NCBI RefSeq assembly: GCF_036417845.1
Contig: NC_089978.1
Span: 35,642,682 to 35,706,681 of the forward strand
Reading direction: 5' to 3'
DNA: 64,000 nucleotides
From: Apteryx mantelli
Taxonomy: Eukaryota > Chordata > Aves > Apterygiformes > Apterygidae
The position numbers and the translations under genes were made by a program. Of this stretch, positions 13,501 to 25,500 are shown piece by piece. Within the stretch, counting starts at the first letter, position 1. Every line of letters begins with the position of its first letter. The notes under the pieces were generated by a model. That model searched no databases. It was given only the letters and a program-made list of their open reading frames with translations, and was not told the origin of the DNA.

Positions 13501-16500
13501 TCAGTGCTAACAGTAATTCTGTCCTCAGGCCTAAGCACACAGCTTTTTATTTATACAGGCTCAACAATTTCAACAGGATTACTCACAGGAATATGGATTA
13601 CAAATATAGTATTTGCTTAAAGACTAGCCAAGAGTTCATGAAATTATATATTGTGAAGACAACTACACAAAGAAAATCCTTCTCTATCTCATTCCAAAAA
13701 CCAAGCAGTGATCTACAGCAGCCTGATGAGCAGGAAATACTTAGGGCAAGGAAAAAAAAAAAAACCCACACCCCAAACCCCCAAAAGATACTTCTTAAAA
13801 CAAAAATCTGAATATTCTTCTTAAAGCTTTTTAAAAAAAACTTTGCTATAAATCAGTGAAAACAAGACTAAAAAGATTAACTTGCTCACAGTTCACAACC
13901 ATACTGCATTTATTCCACAACTATGCTCAAATCAATGCGAAGAACTGAAAACTTGAACATGTCCTTATACTGGTATATTCTAAGCATTAAAATTTACAGA
14001 GAATATGGGGCCTGTGCTTATGTACAAATCTGAGCTGCTCACATGATTAAAACTCCCTTTCCTTGATTTGATACCACCCCCAGAGCATGGCTGGAAGCCT
14101 TCCAAGAATAAGATGTCAAGAGAACAGAACCAGCGTTCTTGGAGAAGGCTATATTGTCCATGGATGGTATGTATGACAAGCCATGAAGCAACTCCAGAGA
14201 ACAGCTGCTGCAAGAAGATGCTTTTAGTTGTCTGTTCATCTAAATGTTGTGTTTGACTGTTAAAGATCTTTTCCACTCATTCCACTCTCAAGACAAATAG
14301 TAAAATTTGAAATCACAAATAGTGTAAAGGAGCACTTCAAGAGCCAGACATCGATCTCTTTTTGAGAGGCAGCAAACAACAGCATCAATTGCTTTCCAGT
14401 TTGTCTGTCTGGATCCTTATTTCAACACAACAACAGCAGGTTAGTAAACTTGCAGTGTGAATATACTCTAAAAGAAAAAAAAAAATACTAAAAAAAAAAA
14501 AAGAAGTTGGAGATGCTTTATTCAGCACATTGTTACTGTTGGTTATTTAGACAAAATGTGCTAAGAACAATCAGATTGTTCTGTCATTACTCAAAAAAAA
14601 GAAAATTAAAAAGAAGCGTCCAAAGAAACTAGCTTGTCTCTAGAACTGCAGCAAACCTATTAATATGCACAATTAAAAAAAATGCTAATGGCAGTTACTT
14701 ACTTTTACCAAGACTTCATAATTACCTGTTAGATTTGCATGGAAAAAAGCAAGCCTAGTCTTAAGAACATTTCTCAAGCTATTGCACAAGACTATCATAG
14801 TATGTATGAAGTATTAACATTATATTTGATTCTTAATTACATGTACAGAACATATATTTAACATAGCCTATTAATATCAATGCTCTGTATTCATAGATAC
14901 TCTTTGATTGGAAGTTTTCGATGCATAACATAAATGCAAGTAAAAGCTGCCCTAGTTGTCAGATTAAAGGAAAAAGTGTATGGAATTTAAGAGAATGACC
15001 TCATACATACATACCACTGTTCTGATTAGAGAAAAAGTTAATGTATTTTACAAAGGTCAAATTCAGTCTGATATAATCAGATATTTAGCTATGTGATTAC
15101 AACATATAGCAATGTTTAAGGATGTTTTTTAACATGAACTTAACTTTTCTGTAAGACACTGAACACTCTTGAAAGTCTTGCAGCCACAGAACAGGCAACA
15201 AACAGAAAAAGGCACTGTAATGCCTCTATAATGCTTCGTGCTGCTCTTCAACATAAATAAGCAGGAAAATTACCAGAAATAAAAGCTTTCAGCCTATCAA
15301 GTGAGGCCAAACAAGTCTCAAAACTGTACCATACCTATGTGAACTAGAACTCAGATCATCTGCTTTGAGATTTTGCCTTAGGTATGTGCAGTCAAAGGCA
15401 AGAGGCAGGCTTCTGCTCTGAATTATAATTTAAATCAGATGTTCTGATTGATCCTCTGGAGAAGCCTATATCTATGCAATAACTGTGGAGGAAGCTTAAG
15501 ACTACTAGATTTCTAAATTTAAGCAGCTAACATCACATGTGTAAAGCAGACAGTGTGAATACTCCCCTGAATGACTAACTTTACCAAGTCCACTAAAGAA
15601 CTTTCGTTCCTATTTCCATTCAACACAACAAACTAAAGCGATCACGCTCTGATAATTCTCTCCAAGTTGTCTTGCTCCCTTGTTTATGGTTAGTTTAATC
15701 CTCTATGAAGTATAATTTTCATACTGATCTGCATTAAACGCATCTCCTCTCAGTCCAGAAGTTAACAGACTAACAGAGCACGTACAATGTCACTACAGCT
15801 ACTACATGTCTTTTTTTCCCTTAGAAAAGAAAGTAAAATAAGAAAGTAAGGTAAGGTAAAATGAATTGGACTGTTGCAGCTTGTATTGCTGTTTTCTTTT
15901 ATGGGGATTCTGATCCTGTGTTCCACAATTTAAGCTACCATTAATAGTATCTCTAGGTTTATCATTACGAAGATGATTTTCAAAGTGTCAGCTAGAGGAG
16001 TTTCATGTACCAGCATCTGTTGACTACTTCACAAAGCCTGGAAAATACTCAGTGGGAGAGTGGGGGGGAGAGTGGGGGCCCTCCCCCTTCCCCCCCATCC
16101 CCCCCGGAAACTTGTTTCAAAGCAAAACAAGTATTTGTTTATAAACAAAAGCAATCAAAAGTCAAGCCAAATTTACATAAATTTCCACTGATGGAAATAA
16201 AACTCTGGATACCAAGAGCTACTTGATAGTACATTTAGATGTTCCAAAATGACATGGTTTATATTTAAACTGTGCAATAGTTTTTAAACAGATAGCCTTG
16301 ACAGAGGGTGAGGGGGCAGGGGGGATTTCAACTGCTGTAGCTGCAAGAAAAATGCCCTATTACCACTGAAAAGCATTTCCCTGTTTAATTATTTCCTGTT
16401 TTTTATGTTAAAAAGACCAGGTAAAAGCAGTATACCTTCATCACTGCCATGTAATTCTTCTATTTCTTAAAGAGATTGCTGTAATAAGCTAACACTGCTC

Positions 16501-19500
16501 CACGCAGAGTGTTGCTACCAAAGCTTGTCTTGTTACAGGATGTCTTTTTCTCCCCCTATCTTTTTGCAATAAGCCCAGGTCCCCTCACTTTCATCTGCTA
16601 AACCTCAGTGACACAAGGGAAACATGCTGTTACCAGTCCACATAAGTTTTGTAAAGCTAGCTGGTCAATATGTGCATGCCAGTTTCTTCTGCTGGCACCT
16701 GGCTATCCAAATTATGCGAGTTAATGCTAATTTGGATCATTCCTCCCTCTAAGGAGCAATTGATTTTTCTTGAAAATTGTAGACAACTTCTTAATCTTTT
16801 TTTTTTTTTAAAGTGGGTTTTGGGATGATATACAAACAACAAAAACATTGGCACAACAGGTCCAACAATTTTTTTTTTTAATCTAGTTTCTTGTTAGCAT
16901 CAACTAACCTGTATTTTATTCACTACTTGTAATTGCCAATATGATTTTTTTCCTTATACTCTGGTTTTAATCATGTAAGTCTGATTTGTTTTCACTCATT
17001 CAACAGATGTTTTCTTAAAATAAATTTAAGGCAAAGTAGTCTCTTACAAAATTATTCAGTTGTTATCAGTGATAAAGTGTAATATTGGTTTGATAAAACT
17101 ACTTTCAATTAAGCAAAACGTGAAGATACTACAAAATTAAAATGAGCAGTTTCACTTTAGTACTGAATAATTTATTTGTAAATTATATAAGCAAAGACTA
17201 CTTCTGTATTTTAACATCTGAATGACGCTGGAAGTACTAACTAGCAGGCAAAAGAATAAAAAAAAAAGCTGAACTTTCTACATAAGTGATACACCAATCA
17301 TACAAAATTAAGTCTACTCATTCTTTGAATCTCCTGTATACAGAACCTAGGGTCACAATTCTCCCTCTGATTTTCACTGGCAACAGACATATATTGCAGA
17401 CTTTTTAAACTCTTGTTCTAATCTTTGCTGATTATCAAGCAGCCGAGTGGAGGTGTAGCAAGAAGCTCTGCAGAAAAAAGCTACTATCCTGAACAGACTG
17501 TAAGTTCCAATACACCTATAAGCTCTGGTTAGTAGGATGTAAATACTCCACCACTATCAGTTAAAATACCTTATAAATTCAACCCCCCAAAACCCTAACA
17601 CCTGTCTAAGCTCCAGAGACAAATTAAATTCACATTTTTTATTTTCAAAAGTACAGATGAATTTACAGAAAATACAGAAAATACATTTTTAATTATTAAG
17701 TTTTAATATTTCAGAGCATGAGTAAGATGCACTACTTTCAAGTAGTATTTTATATATGACGGTTTTTAAAATGCCTGCATTTTTGCTAGTACTGAAATTA
17801 TAAGCGTACAGTGTTACTTGATGTCATTTCTTGATATCAGTGAAAATGCAAACTCTACATATTTTATACTGTGTGTAGTATTAACATTCATGAACAAAAA
17901 AGTTTTGTAATTAAACAGATTTATACACATTAGAGCTAATTTTAACAAAAAAGCCATTGTTTCCTGAGGAGAAAAATAAGTTCTTCTCTCCCCATTCCCC
18001 AAGAGAAAACCACCTGATATCAGTAGACACCAAGACAACTGTTTAACTATGCTAACATAGTTACCTGTCACTGAGGTGAAGAAAACTGCTGCTTTCATCA
18101 GGATGTTCATCTTCAAAACTTAGGTTGGACCAACTGCCAGTGCTATCATCACCAATACTCAGACTCATCTGCTGGCTAACAATAGATTCAACTGAGTGAA
18201 ATCCTTCTCTTCCAGCAGAGCTAAACAAAGATTTAAGATGAAAACATCACTTGAGCTGTATTTCATGCTGATCTATATTAGTTCATCTAAAGCAATTTAA
18301 CACCATTTCAAAGATACTAAATTCCAGGCAAAAAGGGGGGGTATACACTAATATGTAGCCTGCTTTCCAAATAAGAAATGGAGCAACCTAACGAAGTTCA
18401 AATTCCAAGAAATTTTGTAACATATACATATACCTGGCTTAGACCCGGGACTGCCATTTGGAACTCATTCACTAGAAGAAGGAGGGAGCGGTACAAACAG
18501 CTCTCTCATTTGGAAGATTATTTGCATAAAGCATAGTATAGCTTTAGCACCTAGGCATTTTACTCTTACAGACTGATCAAACCACACTTTTCAAGTGGGA
18601 AGAATTAGCATTTCTGAGCTTGTTCACCATAGGACAATTTGGCTATATCCCCTCTCTGCCTTCATTACAACCAGCTAGCTACCAGTGGTTTGCTATTGTA
18701 GACAAACTGCTTAAGAGCACACTGGTGTTTAAAATGCTGTAACTTTTCCATTTTTGAAAAAGATCTTTCTGCAAATAAAAATTTCTCTTCCTGCTTCAAG
18801 AAGGGGCAGCAACAGGGGCAGCATACAGAATTTGTCCATAAGATTTTTTTTTTTTTTTTCCAAAAACCAGTCAATCAAGTATGCTCAATAACAGACGGTC
18901 TTTAGAAGACCCTTCAAGACATCCAATTTTATAAAAGAAGTTTGCAACTTTTTCATAAGGAGTTCAATCTGAAAATATACCCATATGCACTAACTTTTAG
19001 GGTCAAACTGTGGTTATCTATATGTAGATCAATGACAGAAAGTTCAAGAGAAACTATTATCCTACTACTACCATAGATGGCAATCATTTCAAGATTGTTG
19101 CATTCACCATTTAAAAAGTCAGCCTTAAGCACATCATGAATAACACTTCACTCCAGTAAGCATGCATTTTTGCAGGCAGTGATGTAGCTTAGAATAAGTA
19201 CTGTTTAACTGTTTAAATCTCAACTCATTTGGGCAATATAAAAGCTATTTTTTTCCATTTTTATTTACAATTATACCAGTGCTAGCAGCAATTTTTTTTT
19301 CACTGCACATAAGCAAGGCAGCTCTCAAGAAGCATACACATTTTATACCACACTTTAGATACCAAGGCAAAAAGCACTTATAAACTGGATGTTATGTTAA
19401 AAACCTAACATCCCCTCCTTATCACAGAAAAATAATAAACAGTATCTCTTCAAACCTTGCCTTTTAGATGCTCTACCATATTCTAACTAGAAGTTTTAGA

Positions 19501-22500
19501 TAACATTTTAAAGTAGTGATTCAGAAACAAAGAGTCAGCTCTGATACTGTTGGTATTAGAAAAACACCACCACATGACATAAAATGATATTTTTTGGTCA
19601 CACTGATTAAGGACCCAACCATGGGGTTGCCATGAGCATGCAAAAACAGCCATAATATACAACTTACTAGCATTTATATACTGCTAGAATTTTTGGTTAA
19701 ACACTTTCATTGAAAGGCCATAAAAAGTTAAAACAGAGCTTATTGGTATAAATCATTTTGTAAAAATAACCCCCATACACAAATCAAAAACTTCCATTCA
19801 CACCCAAATACTACAAGCAAGAGCTATTATGCGTTTCATATCACATCTTGAAAAAATTGGTTTCAGTCCCACTGTGGGGGGGGGTGTGTTTAGTCATTAA
19901 AAACAAATAAATAAGTTTTATTATTCATCATGATGTCACTCTAGAAATCAGGAAAATGAATCCTTTGCCACTGTGAGGAGCCCCCATGCAAAAATATTCA
20001 GAAAGTAACTACTATAAATTAGAAAGATCAACACGGTAAAGATTGTTCTTGGACCTGAAGAAGAGATTTCAAGTCATTCTGATCTCTGCACAGTCTGTTT
20101 TAAGAAACAGATGATGTTTTCCCCCAAGTTACTGTGGCACATATTTCTTATTCAGAGGCATATTAAAAGAAACAGTATATCAGCCACTGATAAAGATACA
20201 TCTGAGAGTCAGTTTCTATTCTAGTATATTACTATTTTATAAGCTAAACCATGTCTTAGAAAGTATTTTTTTTTCTAAAAGTAAGTTTCATACTACAAAG
20301 CAATGGCTAGCTTGGTTTCCTAGTACCAAACACTGGTCACACTGACAAAAAACAGAACTGTTTTTTTGTTTTTTTTTCCCCTCAGCACAAAAGAGAAAAT
20401 ACAGGTATGGAACAAACCTGGACTCTGTCATGGCTCACAAGACAACAAGACCTTTAATTAAGGTTTAACAGTCTCTACAGTAGATAAAAATAGAAGGCAT
20501 TTAAAGTTGAAATTCCAATTGTTAGTCACCTACCAGAACATACACATCCTGATGTATATAGAAACTTTGGTTTTAAGCTCCCACAGGTGGAAAAAAGTAT
20601 TTTTTCCAGGTCCTATCACCAGAATAATAAAAAGAACAAACATTCAAAATATAAAGTGTATATTTCTAAAAGAAAAAAAATTGCTTCTGATCACACAGTG
20701 ATTGTATTAACAATCCACCTTTTTCTGGTACAGAATGCAAGAAACAAGAAAATGAATATTACCTTATGTTAACTGCCTGACCAATATTAGTCATAGCTGA
20801 TGTCATTATTTCAGTAGTAAGGCTTTCGGCAAAACTGACTCCATCTTGCCCAATACCACTGTCAGCCGTCAGACTCATGTTACTCAGTTCTCTCTCTGCT
20901 TTCTCAATAGCTGCAGTAACCACCTTGTCAGAAAACACTGCCTTCTGTTCTACATCAATATGAATTTTAGGAATATCAAGGTGAAATATTCTTGATTTTT
21001 GACAGACACCACCCAACCTAGAATGAGGAAAATGCCTCACTGGAATGGAGGATTCTTGTGCAGGTAGACGAGATGTACTCTCTGTACAGTACAGATGTTC
21101 CTTCATACTGCAGCATCTACAGACAGTTCCAGAAAAAGGAGACAATTTCTCAGTGTATGAGAGTCCATCCCCATTTTTTCTGTTTTCAGCCGCATGGAGA
21201 ACAGCAGATTCTAAACTCATTTCTAGAGTATCGTCTGCTACTTTCCTAGCATATTGTTCTATAGTTTGAATTATGCCTTCACTATAGCCATTTTCATTTA
21301 AACTGCCTGTACTATGATACAGTTTACAATTGGGGGAGAAAGGAAGAAACGTCCTAGAAAATGTTGTTTTAATAAGATCCCCTGTGATTTCATCAAATTC
21401 AGTCTTTTTATATAGACAAGAATCTGTTAAAGATTTTGGCAAACACGTTCCTGACATTTTCAATTTCTTCCTGACATCACAAGTTATACTCTGAGCAAGG
21501 GATTCCGAAAAACGTAACAACTCTGTGTGTTCCGCTCTCTGTGCGCAGACATTCCTTTCGCAAGTTTGGTCTTCACAGTGATGAATCCTGCTTTTCACTT
21601 GCTGTAGTGAATCTTTATTCATTATTTTGAAGAGCTCCAGCTTACCATTTACCTTTGTATTTTGCCCAGGCAATGTCTTTCTGTTGTACCTCAATTTAGT
21701 TTTCCCAGCAGCTTGCTGTAGGCCTGATTTTATAGACCTGTAAGCAAGTCTACTAGCATACTGATCCACTAACAATTCAGCATTACCACCTTCTCTTTTC
21801 AAAACTCGAATAATATGATCTGCATATTCATCAGTCACACTTTCACAGCTTGGGTATTTGGAAGTCAAACCCATCATGCCCAAACTTTGTGGTAAAGAAA
21901 GTACAGAAGAATCCCTCTCCCCGGGCCACTGGTCCTGCCCTGGACCCCACCATTCTTTTGAACTATCAACTTTATCACCTTTTCTCAGATAAAGGCAATC
22001 CACCTGGCAGTTAACCCGCTTCAACCTCAGTTTACAATGCCTTGATTTCACCATTTTCTTGGCCTCACTGATAACTTTTCCTGCCATATCACCTGCATAA
22101 TTCCATAAAGAATTGCAGGTCTCTTCTGGAATATTTATAAATACAGCAGACCCATATCTTTTGTTCGGCATACTTAACTGAACCTGTTTATTAGCTTCAC
22201 CTTCATTTGTTTTATCATCTAAATGGGAAGCAGCCATTTCAGTTGCTATTGAAATTATATGACTAGCTAAGTGATCTGCATACTGTATTGTTTTTTCTGG
22301 ATGTTCCTCCTTCTCAGCTAGCATTTCAGAATAATCTTCATCTTCACTACTTTCCACTTCTTCAGAAAGTGACCGCATGAGTTTCAGCATAAATTCTTCC
22401 TTTTCCAGAGAGTTGTGTTCAGTTTCAGACAAACCAGTAACAGATGGATTATATGGCGTAGAAGGTGGTGTTGCGGGTGCAAATTCCTTTGCTAATTCTC

Positions 22501-25500
22501 CCTTGAGTTTCTTAGATAACTTCCTTAGGTTCTTTTCAGAACTAGCTTGACATGGAACTAAGGGAGTTGGTGGGGGTGTATCAGGCATTACACAGGTATT
22601 TCCATCCTTGATAACTGATTTATCTTCCATCTGCAAAGCATCTACACTACCAAACATAACTGAAAAGTTACTTGCATGCAGACAACAATCATCCTGCCTG
22701 TAAGTTAGAGATCCAGACGATGCTTTTTGAGTGTCACGGTATTTTGAGGGCTTATTTAAGTACTTTATTGAGCAGCTTCCTGTGTCAGTAAAGTCATGCT
22801 TAGAAAAAGTCACAGTGGAACAACATGGTGGTGAACTTGAAAACAACCTCCGTCCTTTTTGTTCCTGACAACTGTCTTTAGATTCTGAAGAACATGGAAC
22901 AGAATGAGCTGGAGTAAGAAGTTTAGATGGATTATTCAAAGGCATCCGTTGCTGTTCAACAATTATAGGGACGTTATTTTGTTTCTCAGCCTCTTGCTTC
23001 ATTAACACACTATATTGTTCTTTTCTACTGTTATCTGTGTATGTCTGTGAGCCCATATTATATGCTAAATAATCACAGGTGTTGGATACGACGCTGTTAC
23101 TTTCATCCACAGATTGTTTTATAATATACTTGGCCAAGTGGTCTGCAAACACATTCTTGGGAAAATCTTCACCAATGCATTGCAAATAAGGTTTTTTCTC
23201 TACTATTTTTCTTGTTAAAAAATCTGTATACTCTTCCACTGCTTTTGTAACCCTGGATGAAGTTATGGCTTCATAGGCTTCATTTACGATCATATCTACC
23301 ATTGTTCCAGAGAAACTACTGATGCTTTTTGACCCACTTGTTAATTCTAAGTTATTATTCATTCCAGATCTGTTATTTGCTTGTTTGGTATCATTTTGGT
23401 TATGTAAAAGTGATGAATTATTTTCAGTACTTTGACTGGGATCTGAAGTTAGGTATATATTTCTGAAAGAAGCAATTTCCTCCTCTCTCTTTCTAGTTGT
23501 GAAAAACAGATGAGTAGAGTCTTTGTACACTTTCATATTGCCATCAGAGTTTGAAGCAGTCCATGCTTTTGCTTTATAAACATCAGAGGAAACCTGATGT
23601 TGACAAAGAGCTCTTCCAGCTAAGGGCACAGGTATTGAACTTACAACACCAGAGGCACAAAATAGAGCTTGCTGTACTGTATATTCTTTTCTGGATTCTT
23701 GTATGGGATTCAGTGCTACTCTATCATTAAAACTAGGAAAAGCTGTGGAAGTCTGTGTTGACTGTAACATACTTTCTGCGCTCACATATTTAATGTTGTC
23801 CATGGAAACACTAATGGCTGCTTGTGTTGTGAAGGTCACATCAACCTGAGATAGTTCAATAAAAGCCTCCTGAATGACAGATTCAGACAAATCTCTGGCA
23901 TAGGATCTTACCACTTTGTCTTCAAAATCAAATGATGAAGGCTGTGCAGCTGTAGGTGTCGATGGATATGAAAACTGGCATACTTCCATGATTCCTTCAA
24001 ATACAAGTTCTTCAGCAAGGTCTGCTGCAAATCGTGCAACTGTGTTGGTAAATATTTGTTTCTTTACATGCCGCAGTTCTTTCAAAGCACCAGTTATAGC
24101 TTCACTCACCAAAAAGCTTGCCAGCCCATTAATGGCACACTCCTTCAAGGAAATTGCTCTACGTCTTCCAATCTCATAAAAAGCCATTTGAAAGACTGAA
24201 GAAGTCAACCTAGCAGCCAAATGACAAAGTGCATTGGTGCATGAAGAAACGCCTTTTTGCAGATCTTTAAATGCACTGCCAAAACTTTTTTCAACCAATT
24301 CAGTTGCAAATCTTTGAATGCTATCTCTAATCATTAATGACTTATGTTTCGATTTAGCTTGCTTAGCCAGCTCTTTGCCAGTTTTCATTCTGTGATCTGT
24401 AGTTAGACTTTTTTCTCCTTTCAAAGCAATTCTGTTGCGTTTGGACTCATTTCCTGCACATATTTGTTCTGATGAAGACTCAGAATGAAAAACAGAACCT
24501 AGTATTTCAAATGAAAAACTATCAGCATATTCTGAGTAAGTATTATAAAGTGCGTCATGGTGGTTTTGACCTGTCCCATCTCCACCAAGATTCATCCGAC
24601 ACAAACATTCAGAAGAACCACAGCTCCCTAGTGGACTGAAAGCTGATGATCTAATAGGGCTGAACAAACCTCCATTCTCTTCCCCTGACATTTTAACCGG
24701 GCGAGGAGAATCTGGAACATCAAAAATGCTGCTGTATGGCGATTCTGGTTTACGAGGAGTTGGTTTCTTTACATTGGCTGGAAGTGTGGGACGATCAAAC
24801 TTGAATTTTTGAGGATTCATTGTAATGCTTGCAGAAAACAGTTGCTCATGAGCAGTCCTTCTTTTCTGAGGAGGATTCCCTTGGATTGGATCCCTAATAA
24901 CTTTACAAGTGTTTTCCAGGGTTTGTTCCAGTTCATCAAATTGATCAAAACTATCAAAAAATTCACTTACTTCTGAGTCTGAATCCTCTATGCCATCTTT
25001 CACTACTGGAATTTTTGGCAGTTGAAGTTTTGCCTTCAAGCTTTTTTGATATCCTTCTTCATCTAAGAAGATAATAGGGCTTGGGCTGGAGCAATCTGAC
25101 TCAGAGGATTCTGCCGGAGAGGAGGAAAATAATGTTTTACGTAAAAAATTAACACCTTGATCAGAAGGATTATATGGCTTATAGAAACTCTGCTGTATCC
25201 AAGGATCAGAAATTGAGGTTGTAACTGAGTTTTTTACTGAGGACAGTTCCTTAAGTCCCAAAATATCAACCAAAGTAGATCTAGCAGATGACTTTCGATG
25301 TACAGAACCCATGAGGATTTTTGAGTCAACAGCTTCTAAACATTGAGCGGGGATGGTCTGTGAAGCAACATCTCGATGGTTTCGAGAACTAAAACTGCAT
25401 GGACCTAAAAAAAAAAAAAAAAAAAGCTTCAAAAACAAAAATCTCCACACAAATGCACAATACCGGGGACAGATTTAGATAGCAATCACTGGGCTTTCTA

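Noticed and set aside
23916..24179. Plus-strand frame opposite the AKAP11 giant exon
   Set aside because: It is a shadow of the conserved minus-strand coding sequence.
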